Part shown: one piece after another, positions 1 to 7,345 of the stretch
Position numbering within the stretch: position 1 is the first letter of the stretch
Layout: every line of letters starts with the position of its first letter
Source of the DNA: DASPKX01 sp035627835
GTDB taxonomy: Bacteria > Verrucomicrobiota > Verrucomicrobiia > Limisphaerales > SXQI01
Assembly (NCBI GenBank): GCA_035627835.1
Contig: DASPKX010000152.1
Span: 62,001 to 126,000 of the forward strand
DNA length: 64,000 bases
Direction: 5' to 3'
The notes under the pieces: model-generated
Database searches by the model: none
Told to the model about the DNA's origin: nothing
What the model saw: only the letters and a program-made list of their open reading frames with translations
Made by a program: the position numbers and the translations under genes

Positions 1-118
1 GGGGGCGTAAACTCCGCCCACTGCCCCCGCATGTCAAGCATGGAGCAGCTAACCGGTCGCTGCTTAAATGGCTGAGGCAGAACCGAAGGAAGCAGGATTA
101 GGGGTAAGTTCTTCGAGG
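1..118. other. Window edge, no gene seen
   Basis: No convincing coding region lies between the window edge and the stop codon of the histidine kinase. A 6-bp inverted repeat (GGGGGC at 1-6 and GCCCCC at 23-28) could form a weak hairpin downstream of the chemosensory operon. It has no T-run, so calling it a terminator is not justified. Confidence 0.4.
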
Positions 119-1807
119 TTAAAGCCCTTGCGGCGTGCAAAAATCTAACCAGAACCGGCTTCCCTGGCCTGGCGTGGATTCGACACCACAGCGTCCGCCC
201 ATCCGCTCCATCGCCTTTGAAATGATCGCCAAGCCGATGCCAGTCCCTTCGTATTCGGTCGCCGTTACCCCGCGTTCAAAAATGCCAAAGACCTTCTCCT
301 GCGCTTCAAGGGGAATCCCAATCCCCTTATCCTCCACCCAGAGCCTGACGCATTCGTCGCCGGACGGCTCGCTCCAGATGGTGATCTGAGGGTTCTTCCC
401 GGGCGCCACGAATTTAATCGCGTTATCTAGAAGGTTGCTCACGCACTGCTCGATGAGAGTGCGGTGCCCAAAGGCGATGGGCATAGGGCTTCTGATGGTG
501 ACACTTTCACGAACATTCGGTGGCGCGCTGTGAAGCAAATCAGCGATCACTTTCTCGAGGGGAACCGGGCCCAGCTTAAATTCCTGGCGCGAGATGCGGC
601 TGAACTCCAGGAGGTCGCGCGTTAACTGATCCATCCGCACGCCAGCCTCCCGCAAGCGACAGACAATATCCTGCACTTCGGCAGGCATGTGCTGCGCAAA
701 ATCTTCGAGAAGCACATCCGAATACCCTTTCAGCGCGCGAATAGGACCGCGGAGATCATGCGCGACGGTGTAGGAGAACGTCTGCAATTCAGCGATGGTC
801 TGTTTAAGGCTGGAAGTGCGCTCAGCAACGGTGCGCTCCAAATCAAGCGCATGTTTGTTCAACTGAGCTTGCGCCTCGCTCAACTCACGTGCTGTCTGCT
901 CTCGATTCAGAGCTACGGCAAGGTACTCTGAAATAGTCTTCAGAAGATCAGCTTCCGCCCTTGAGATCGATTTACGAGTTCGGGTGGCGAATGTCAGCAT
1001 CCCCAGGAGTTCGCCCTTCGCCCTCAATGGCAAAACGATATACGCAGTGAACCCCAGCGTCTTGCCGAGCGCCACCGACGGATCGGAATAGATCTGGTCG
1101 TAATCGCGAACCAGCACTTCACCATGGCGCAACTGCGGCAGGGACGGAACCCGCTCAGGCGTGAGGCGCTCCACCAAAGCTTCGGCCTCCGTGTTGACTC
1201 CCCCCGCAGCGAAAAGTCGGAAAACAGATTCTTTGTTGTCCCGCAGGAATAGAAGGTAGGCATCGTAATCCAGATGCTCCGCAACCTTGAAGAAAAGCTC
1301 CCGGCTGGCGGTTTTGGGGTGCTCCGATTCCAGCAGGTGGGCCAAGGCCCAGGAGAGAATCTCTTCACGATCGTGCTGCTCCCGCAGAGTTTGCGCTTGG
1401 AATTCGCGCTGCGTTACATCCTCGATCACCGCTATCGCCCCGGCAACTTTGCCCTCCGCGAGCAAGGGAGCGATGCGCGCGGTTTGCCGCATCCACTCAA
1501 AAGGGGTGTCTCTCGTGAGCGGCTTCAAGGGAAGCAGGTAACCGTGCAGGGCGGTCGAGAGGACACTAACTTCGCCGTTGAGAGCCCTCTTGAAATGGGG
1601 GATTAACCGCCGGCTGACCAGATCCGGAAAAAGCTCAGTAATCGAGCGGCCGAGCACATCGGCGAGTTCCAGGCCAGTGTTGGTTTTGAGCCATTGGTTC
1701 CAGCCGCGCACACGCAGCTCCTCGTCCACCGCAAAGACGCCATACGGAGCGTACCGATCCATCCAGTCCAGCAGAGCCGAACCTAATGTCTCATCCGGGG
1801 GGTGCAT
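119..1807 (-). CDS. PAS/GAF sensor histidine kinase, last gene of the chemosensory operon
   Basis: A soluble 562-residue histidine kinase. Domains in order are a PAS domain (about 15-135), a GAF domain (about 160-300), a coiled-coil linker (about 305-345), a HisKA dimerisation domain with the phospho-accepting His350 in the sequence AHDLRGP, and a HATPase_c domain with the N-box NLLDNAIKF and glycine boxes KGIGIP and GTGIGLAI. All catalytic motifs look intact. No transmembrane segment is visible, so it should sense a cytoplasmic signal through PAS/GAF. It starts 9 bases after the cheC stop, so it is probably co-transcribed with the chemosensory genes. A plausible role, inferred, is a second kinase feeding the small receiver proteins of the same operon. 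The ligand cannot be told from the sequence. Confidence 0.93.
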   Translation of the reverse strand: MHPPDETLGSALLDWMDRYAPYGVFAVDEELRVRGWNQWLKTNTGLELADVLGRSITELFPDLVSRRLIPHFKRALNGEVSVLSTALHGYLLPLKPLTRDTPFEWMRQTARIAPLLAEGKVAGAIAVIEDVTQREFQAQTLREQHDREEILSWALAHLLESEHPKTASRELFFKVAEHLDYDAYLLFLRDNKESVFRLFAAGGVNTEAEALVERLTPERVPSLPQLRHGEVLVRDYDQIYSDPSVALGKTLGFTAYIVLPLRAKGELLGMLTFATRTRKSISRAEADLLKTISEYLAVALNREQTARELSEAQAQLNKHALDLERTVAERTSSLKQTIAELQTFSYTVAHDLRGPIRALKGYSDVLLEDFAQHMPAEVQDIVCRLREAGVRMDQLTRDLLEFSRISRQEFKLGPVPLEKVIADLLHSAPPNVRESVTIRSPMPIAFGHRTLIEQCVSNLLDNAIKFVAPGKNPQITIWSEPSGDECVRLWVEDKGIGIPLEAQEKVFGIFERGVTATEYEGTGIGLAIISKAMERMGGRCGVESTPGQGSRFWLDFCTPQGL

Positions 1808-1816
1808 GCGAGGTCT

Positions 1817-2431
1817 TTAAGCGAGCTGGCGCTCTTCCCATTTTTTCAACTCAACGAGGAGACGCTCCAGCGAGGTCACGCCAAGAATGATGACCAGATA
1901 TCCGCTGACATCACTGGCGCGCAGGTGGAAACGAGTGTGGATCATCAACGCGAATTTAAGGTTCTGGTCCTTTAATGAAATGGACTGGATCACCTGCGAG
2001 ACTTCGTCAATTTGCAGGTGGGGAACCGAAAAGTTCACCTGGACCTGCAGAAGGTTGCCGAAAACACCAAGGCACGCGTTCAAGACGATGTTCCCGACTT
2101 CCACAACCACCTCGCGGCCAGCTTCGTCCAAGTCCGATGCCTGGGGGCGATCAGTCAGCAACTGGTTGAGGAGAAGCGCTGCCGAAGTGTCCAGGAGCAG
2201 AATGGCGTTGCCCGCAATGGAGCCCCCGAAAATCTGATTCACGCTCGTGACCCGGCCCGAAATCACTTGCTGCAGCAATCGCGTAATCTCCGCGATGGGA
2301 TGGATGGCCACCTCTGGAACAGCCAGGGAGATTCGATGCCCCGTCAGGTCGGATAGGGCAGCCGCGGCGCGAGCGTAGCCGATGCTGATCAGCTCGGTGA
2401 GTGTGTCCTTCTGGACAGCGGTCAAGTCCAT
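1817..2431 (-). CDS. cheC: CheC-like CheY-P phosphatase
   Basis: A 204-residue CheC/CheX/FliY-family protein, predicted to dephosphorylate CheY-P. The family has two pseudo-symmetric active sites with the pattern E-x2-N-x22-P. The second site is complete: E111, N114 and P137. In the first site the spacing is kept (E13, P39), but the Asn is replaced by Ser16, so only one site is expected to be catalytic. The gene overlaps the end of cheY by 10 bases and is followed 9 bases later by the histidine kinase gene. No CheD gene, the usual partner of CheC, is seen in the operon. Confidence 0.88.
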   Translation of the reverse strand: MDLTAVQKDTLTELISIGYARAAAALSDLTGHRISLAVPEVAIHPIAEITRLLQQVISGRVTSVNQIFGGSIAGNAILLLDTSAALLLNQLLTDRPQASDLDEAGREVVVEVGNIVLNACLGVFGNLLQVQVNFSVPHLQIDEVSQVIQSISLKDQNLKFALMIHTRFHLRASDVSGYLVIILGVTSLERLLVELKKWEERQLA

Positions 2432-2799
2432 TGAGTGCCTCCGCTCAGCACGAGGGAGAGCAACTCACGCAGCTCCTCTTTCCTCAACGGCTTGTTAAGC
2501 ATGGCGGCCGCGCCGGCGTCCCGCACTTGATCACGCGTGGAGCGTTGAATGTCTGCGGTCGCGATGATGACCGGGAGCTTCGGGTTCAATTGTCGAAAGT
2601 TCTGCAAAACTTCCAGCCCATACATTCCATGCATGACCATGTCGAGGATCACAACGTCATGCTGGTTCAAGGCATAGCGCTCCAAAGCCTGCGCGCCATC
2701 GCTGGCCTCCTCAACAGAGTGGCCCAGCTCTTCCAGAGCCATTCGGACCATTCGCCGCGCCAGCGCGGAGTCATCCACGATAAGTACTTTAGCACTCAT
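2422..2799 (-). CDS. cheY: CheY-like single-domain response regulator
   Basis: A 125-residue stand-alone receiver domain without an output domain. It has the acidic pair D9/D10, the phospho-acceptor D53 (ILDMVM), T81 on the switch strand and K103 (NKP). It probably takes phosphate from CheA and is reset by the adjacent CheC. Its ATG overlaps the cheB stop codon as ATGA, indicating translational coupling. Its final target (flagellar motor, pilus motor or another protein) is not shown by the window, because no motor genes are present. Confidence 0.92.
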   Translation of the reverse strand: MSAKVLIVDDSALARRMVRMALEELGHSVEEASDGAQALERYALNQHDVVILDMVMHGMYGLEVLQNFRQLNPKLPVIIATADIQRSTRDQVRDAGAAAMLNKPLRKEELRELLSLVLSGGTQWT

Positions 2800-3881
2800 A
2801 AACGTTTCACAATTTCCTCGGCCATTCGTGTGAGAGGAATACTGGCATCACTTAGACCGGCTTCGTCAACAGAGCGCGGCATTCCGTAAATGACGCAGCT
2901 TTCTTCTGCTTCTGTCAACACAGCGCCGCCGCGAGCTTTAATGCAGGCAGCGCCCTCTTCCCCATCGTTGCCCATCCCGGTCATTATGACACCCATGACA
3001 CGGTGGCGGTAGACCTCCGCAGCGCTCCTGAAGAGCACATCCACCGAGGGGCGATGAGGCTTATCAAGAGGTTGAGATTTCAGGCGCGCGACCACCTGGT
3101 CTGGTCCGACTCGCTCCAAGGTCAAATGCCTTCCAGCCAGCGCGATGACGGCCTGGGCTGGCCGCAGCTCAAGCCCCTCATAAGCCTCGACCACTTCCAG
3201 GCTCGACAGCTCGTTGAGCTTCTCGGCGAACAGCGCCGTGTACCCCACAGGCATGTGCAGAACGACGAGCAGCGGGACCGGGAAGTCCGCAGCCAGTTGT
3301 GGAATCAGAAATCTCAAAGCTTGGGGGCCGCCGGTAGAAATTCCTAAAACCACGGCATCGTAGTTCGCCGCTGGCCCTGACTTCCGCGCCAACGGCTGCG
3401 TCGCGGCCGTCGCCGGCGGCAAAAGATTTTGCACGGGCGCCCGCGCGGCGGCTTTGACTTTTTGGACTAATTCTTCCCGCACCCGCAGAAGATCGTCGCT
3501 GGCGAGCGCGCTCGGTTTCTTAATGAAATCAACAGCCCCTGCCGACATCGCTTCAAGAACCTCGACCGCGTCCGCAGCGGAAGCGCTTAACACAAGGATG
3601 GGCAGCGGGCGACGGCGCATTTGATTCCGCACGAAATCGACTCCTCCCATTCCGCGCATCGTCAGGTCGCACGTGACGAGGTCGGGCTTCATTTCCTCAA
3701 CCTTTCGCAAAGCTTCTTCCCCATCGTTGGCGACGCCAATCACCTCAATGAATGGGCTGCTGCAGAGCATCTCCCGCACGACCTTCCGCACGAAGGCGGA
3801 GTCATCCACGATCAGCACGCGAATGATCAACCCTGGCGTGGAGGCAGAATTCAATTCAGTTGCGGACATATACGAAAGCAT
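2796..3881 (-). CDS. cheB: CheB, receptor methylesterase/deamidase
   Basis: A two-domain CheB. The N-terminal receiver domain has the motif VLIVDDSAFVRK and a phospho-acceptor in VTCDLTM. The C-terminal methylesterase domain has the catalytic Ser in GISTGGP, His in LHMPVGY and Asp in MTGMGNDGEEG. It removes methyl groups from the receptor, opposing CheR, and is normally activated by CheA. The reading frame is open from an ATG at 3908. I prefer the ATG at 3881 because GGGAG lies 7 bases before it; the ATG at 3869 is also possible. All three starts overlap the end of cheR (stop at 3856). The stop overlaps the start of cheY. Confidence 0.93.
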   Translation of the reverse strand: MLSYMSATELNSASTPGLIIRVLIVDDSAFVRKVVREMLCSSPFIEVIGVANDGEEALRKVEEMKPDLVTCDLTMRGMGGVDFVRNQMRRRPLPILVLSASAADAVEVLEAMSAGAVDFIKKPSALASDDLLRVREELVQKVKAAARAPVQNLLPPATAATQPLARKSGPAANYDAVVLGISTGGPQALRFLIPQLAADFPVPLLVVLHMPVGYTALFAEKLNELSSLEVVEAYEGLELRPAQAVIALAGRHLTLERVGPDQVVARLKSQPLDKPHRPSVDVLFRSAAEVYRHRVMGVIMTGMGNDGEEGAACIKARGGAVLTEAEESCVIYGMPRSVDEAGLSDASIPLTRMAEEIVKRL

Positions 3882-4695
3882 CCCCAATCTCCCGAAGCTC
3901 GAAATCACTTGTCAGCCGGAGCAGCGACTCGGAAGCTCCCACGAAAAGGTGCCCGCCTGAAGGCATTCGGCGTGCGAACGTTGCCACCGTCTGCCGAATG
4001 GCATGCGCGGAAAAGTAAATAAACACATTTCGACAAAAGATCACTTGGGCGCGGGCCAGGGTGTCGATCTGCTCGGGCTCCAACAGATTTGCGCGTTGGA
4101 ACTTAACCCGACTCTTGATCTCAGGGTTCAACGCCCACTCAGATCCTTGTGGTGTGAAATATTTCCGCCGCAGCGGCTCAGCAAGCGTCCGAAACGCTTT
4201 TTCCCGGTAAACACCGGCGTTGGCTTTCGCGATGGCTGAAGGGCTCCCATCGCTTCCATAAATTTGAACTGGATGCGAGCCCCAGCCTGCTTCCACCAGC
4301 GCTATGGCGATGCTGTAAGCTTCCTCCCCAGTCGCGCTGGCCGCGCTCCAGATTCTAAGGGGCGAGCTTGGGTTGCGCGCGAACCACGCTGGCGCAATGA
4401 CGTTGGCCAGAGCGTGGATCTGCGACGACTCCCGCCAGAAATACGTTTCCTGGACGGAAAGGGCATCCATCAGCAGCGCCCAATCTTCTGTTCCATTCGC
4501 TTCGTATTTAAGGAGGTAGTAGTAATCCAGGCACGAACGGCAGCCCTTCGCCGCCGCGAGCGGCTCGATCTTCTCTTGGAGCAGGTCCAGGCGCGTCTCC
4601 TCAAAGAAAATCCCGGTGCGCTCGTGAATTAAATCACGCAGCAACGGAAGAATCCCTGGAGTGACCAGCAGGGTTGAGATGCGCTCCTGTGCCAT
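3856..4695 (-). CDS. cheR: CheR, receptor methyltransferase
   Basis: A 279-residue SAM-dependent protein-glutamate methyltransferase of the CheR family. It has an all-helical N-terminal domain (about 1-75) and a Rossmann-type catalytic domain with the SAM-binding segment IWSAASATGEEAYSIA and the conserved FCRNVFIYF strand. It methylates glutamates on the receptor encoded 9 bases upstream, setting adaptation together with CheB. The length is normal for the family. The 3' end overlaps the beginning of cheB. Confidence 0.93.
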   Translation of the reverse strand: MAQERISTLLVTPGILPLLRDLIHERTGIFFEETRLDLLQEKIEPLAAAKGCRSCLDYYYLLKYEANGTEDWALLMDALSVQETYFWRESSQIHALANVIAPAWFARNPSSPLRIWSAASATGEEAYSIAIALVEAGWGSHPVQIYGSDGSPSAIAKANAGVYREKAFRTLAEPLRRKYFTPQGSEWALNPEIKSRVKFQRANLLEPEQIDTLARAQVIFCRNVFIYFSAHAIRQTVATFARRMPSGGHLFVGASESLLRLTSDFELREIGDAFVYVRN

Positions 4696-4704
4696 GGCTC
4701 TTCG

Positions 4705-6825
4705 TTAGGAGCCAGTTTGATCCACCGGCCCGATCGATGGCTCGCGGCCGCTCCGTTTTCCGGGCGCCTTTGGCCGGGCGCCGCCTGGCTTTCGGCTCTT
4801 GGGAGACTCCGTTTCGCGTCCATTGATGGCGCCATCTCCGAGAGCGGCTGTCTCCCGCGCCGCAGACGCGGTCAGCGCCGCCAGGTCACGGAGCCTTTGC
4901 TCAACAGCGGAGCCGCGCGCGGAGTGGCCCGCATTTGCCTGGGTGATCAGCTTGATTTGCCGCGCGACCTCAGACGTGCCGACGTTCACCTCGCGGACCG
5001 CGCGAGTTTGCTCTTCCATCGCGCGGGCGGCCTGGGCCGATTGTTGGCGGAGACTCTCCGCGGCATTCGTGATCTCCTGAGAATTCCGTGATTGCTCAGC
5101 CATGGCTTGTGTGATGCGCGCGATTTGCTGGGCCAGCCTGTCTGTTTCGCGAGTAACTTGCTCGGCGGCTGTCGCTTGCTCGGCGAGAGCTCTGGCTGTT
5201 GAGCCGGCCCCCTGCCGCATCGCAGTGACGGCTTTCACGATTTCCGCGGAACCTTTGGCTTGCTCGGCCATGGCCTTGCGGAAGTGCGCGGCGATGCTCG
5301 TTGTGCTCTGGGCCGCTTTCATCACTTCACGCGCTGCCCTGCCCTGCTCCGCCGTCGCCTGGGAAACTTCTTTCGCAGCCTTCCGCATGTGGGTCGTGGC
5401 CTGCACGATTTGACCCGCGCCCTTCGCTTGCTCGGCCGCGCCCGTCGCGATCTGGCGCGCTTGCGCTGAGGTCGTGGCAATGCCCTCGCTGACCGCGCGA
5501 GCGGCGATGAGCTGCTCCTCGCTCGCGGCGGTGATCTGCGCCACGAGCGTCGAACTTTCATTCACCCCAGCGAGAATGGTGCGCAAGCCCGCTTGCCCTT
5601 CCTCAGATTGGCGATTGCTTTCTTCAGCGATCCGCGCCCCCGCCAGAGCTGTGTCAGTCGCCTCGCGCGTGACATCCTCGAGGCTTCGCACGATGTCGGT
5701 GATCTCGGAGCTGGCCCGGGCGCAACGTTCCGCCAAGTTGCGGATCTCCTCCGCCACAACCGCAAAGCCGCGGCCCGCCTCACCGGCGCGCGCCGCCTCG
5801 ATCGACGCGTTGAGGGACAACAAGTTCGTGCGTTCGGCAATAATCACGATCGTGTTGACGATGCCACCAATGTCGCGCGTTTTTTTGTTCAACTCGCGCA
5901 TGACGCTGGTCGTGCCTGTGATTGCGGCCGCCACTCGGGAGATGCCTTTGATCGAATGCTCGATTTTCGAGGCCCCTTCATCCGCTTGCCTGGACAATCG
6001 CCGCGAGATTTCGTCTGTGCGTTTGACGAGATCGTTCACGGACCTGCTGGATCGCTCCATTTGCGTGGCGCTGCTCGCCGCGTCGTTGGCCACATCCGTG
6101 ATTTTTTGCGCATTCTGCGCGACTCCCTGAATGGAGCGCGCCATTTGCTCAACGGCGGTCGAGGTTTCCTCCACGGAGGTCGCAAGGCCTTCGGACATTC
6201 CCCCGACTTCCTCGATCGAAGCTGCCATCTCGTTCATCGCGGAGGAAGTTTCCTCGGCTGCCGCCGTGAGGTCATCCGCGCCTTTGCTCACGCTTTCAAT
6301 GGAGCGGCTGACTTCCTCAATCGATGCCGCTGCCTCCACAATCGATGTGGCGAGGCTCTCGCTGTCCTTGTTGATGAGGCGAACGGAGGCCGTCATCTCA
6401 GTCATGGCGGCGCTCACCTCCTGGGCGGAAGTGGCCATCTCCTGCGCGTCCGCAGTCACGTTGCGCACCGACGAGGAGACGCTCTTTATGGAAGCCGTTA
6501 TCTGGCTTGCAGCCGTGGCCACCTCCGCGACATTGGCGGTCACTTGCTCGGTGGAAGCCGCCATTTCGTTCATCGAGGAAACGATCTGCTCGGTCGCTGT
6601 CGCGGCGGTTTCGGCCTGCTGAGCTGTTTCAGAGAGCGAGGCCGTGAGATGCCCGACCTCCGCTGTGGCATCGGCAACCGAACTGTTTTGCGCGTCCAGT
6701 CCAACAGAGATCCGAGCAAGGATGCCGCCGAGGTCGCGTCCACCCGAGCCGCTTGCTTCGAGGCCGCCGGACAGGTGGCTTGAGCTGCTGGCGCCGTTGG
6801 CAGGAAGGTTTTTGGGTTTAGGCAT
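4705..6825 (-). CDS. Soluble methyl-accepting chemotaxis protein with very long coiled-coil arms
   Basis: A cytoplasmic chemoreceptor of 706 residues from the ATG at 6825. This start lies 4 bases after the cheW stop; the frame is open from 6912, but that extension overlaps cheW. The conserved signalling tip lies at about 326-365 (ERTNLLSLNASIEAARAGE followed by GRGFAVVAEEIRNLAER). It is flanked by two helical arms of about 290 residues each, longer than usual MCP arms. There is no transmembrane segment, HAMP domain or recognisable ligand-binding domain. The N-terminal 35 residues are Gly/Ser-rich and the C-terminal 45 are basic and Pro-rich. Both arms carry 28-residue repeats, six in each, placed symmetrically around the tip. 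The receptor is expected to form an array with CheA and CheW and to be modified by CheR/CheB. The signal may come from a partner protein or from position inside the cell. Confidence 0.92.
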   Translation of the reverse strand: MPKPKNLPANGASSSSHLSGGLEASGSGGRDLGGILARISVGLDAQNSSVADATAEVGHLTASLSETAQQAETAATATEQIVSSMNEMAASTEQVTANVAEVATAASQITASIKSVSSSVRNVTADAQEMATSAQEVSAAMTEMTASVRLINKDSESLATSIVEAAASIEEVSRSIESVSKGADDLTAAAEETSSAMNEMAASIEEVGGMSEGLATSVEETSTAVEQMARSIQGVAQNAQKITDVANDAASSATQMERSSRSVNDLVKRTDEISRRLSRQADEGASKIEHSIKGISRVAAAITGTTSVMRELNKKTRDIGGIVNTIVIIAERTNLLSLNASIEAARAGEAGRGFAVVAEEIRNLAERCARASSEITDIVRSLEDVTREATDTALAGARIAEESNRQSEEGQAGLRTILAGVNESSTLVAQITAASEEQLIAARAVSEGIATTSAQARQIATGAAEQAKGAGQIVQATTHMRKAAKEVSQATAEQGRAAREVMKAAQSTTSIAAHFRKAMAEQAKGSAEIVKAVTAMRQGAGSTARALAEQATAAEQVTRETDRLAQQIARITQAMAEQSRNSQEITNAAESLRQQSAQAARAMEEQTRAVREVNVGTSEVARQIKLITQANAGHSARGSAVEQRLRDLAALTASAARETAALGDGAINGRETESPKSRKPGGARPKAPGKRSGREPSIGPVDQTGS
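5010..6590 (-). repeat. 28-residue (84-bp) coiled-coil repeats in both arms of the receptor
   Basis: In the protein numbered from the ATG at 6825, equivalent heptad positions recur every 28 residues in the N arm: Q80, Q108, E136, E164, E192 and E220. In the C arm they recur at E465, E493, E521, E549, E577 and E605, each in an A/E-E-Q context. The tip centre is near residue 343, so N- and C-arm repeats pair at equal distance (123/122 residues for the inner pair, 263/262 for the outer pair). This is read directly from the translation. Confidence 0.8.
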
Positions 6826-6829
6826 AAAA

Positions 6830-7342
6830 TTAAGATTGTGCAGAGGTTGTGGCTGCCTGAGCAGCGCCGAGCTTTGCGGCCTGTTGCAGAGACTCCGCGA
6901 GCGCGGGGTCAAGCTCCAGATTCAGAACGGCCTCAATGTTAAGAATGAGCACCAGACGGTCTCGAATCGTGGTGAGGCCTTTCAGATAGTTCCCCGCGAC
7001 CCCAGCGAGGGCCTCTTCGATCGGCCGAATGGCGCTCGCGGGCACACTTAGGAATTCACGCGCGCTATCAACGATCAACCCAACGACCCGTTCATGCACC
7101 TGCACGAATACGATTCGAGTGCGGATGTCGTGGGGCGCTTTGGCAAATCCAAATCGGGCGCGAAGGTTCAAAGCGGGAATAACTTGGCCGCGGGAAAAGA
7201 CAACGCCCTCGATGGCAGGATGAGCATTGGGAACGATCGTGATATGCTCAAGCATTTCGATGTGGCGGACGCTGGCGCTCGGCGTCGCATACGTCGTGCC
7301 TGCCACATCAAAAAGCACAAAAGGTTCAGCTTCCTCGGCCAT
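6830..7342 (-). CDS. cheW: CheW coupling protein
   Basis: A 170-residue single-domain CheW that links CheA to the receptor tip. The CheW fold runs from about residue 6 to 145, with typical elements such as the AIEGVVFSRGQVIPALNLR strand-loop region and the later VVGLIVD strand. An Ala-rich C-terminal tail of about 20 residues follows. It sits between cheA (3 bases away) and the receptor gene (4 bases away), which supports a dedicated array. Confidence 0.93.
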   Translation of the reverse strand: MAEEAEPFVLFDVAGTTYATPSASVRHIEMLEHITIVPNAHPAIEGVVFSRGQVIPALNLRARFGFAKAPHDIRTRIVFVQVHERVVGLIVDSAREFLSVPASAIRPIEEALAGVAGNYLKGLTTIRDRLVLILNIEAVLNLELDPALAESLQQAAKLGAAQAATTSAQS

Positions 7343-7345
7343 ATG

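Noticed and set aside
1..28. Second tmRNA-like 5' end (GGGGGCGTA)
   Set aside because: Only the first nine bases match; there is no acceptor partner, tag or T arm nearby.
5593..6783. Long plus-strand open frame (396 codons) opposite the chemoreceptor gene
   Set aside because: It is a shadow of a strongly supported receptor gene whose heptad composition keeps the opposite strand free of stops. The translation is compositionally odd and has no domain.
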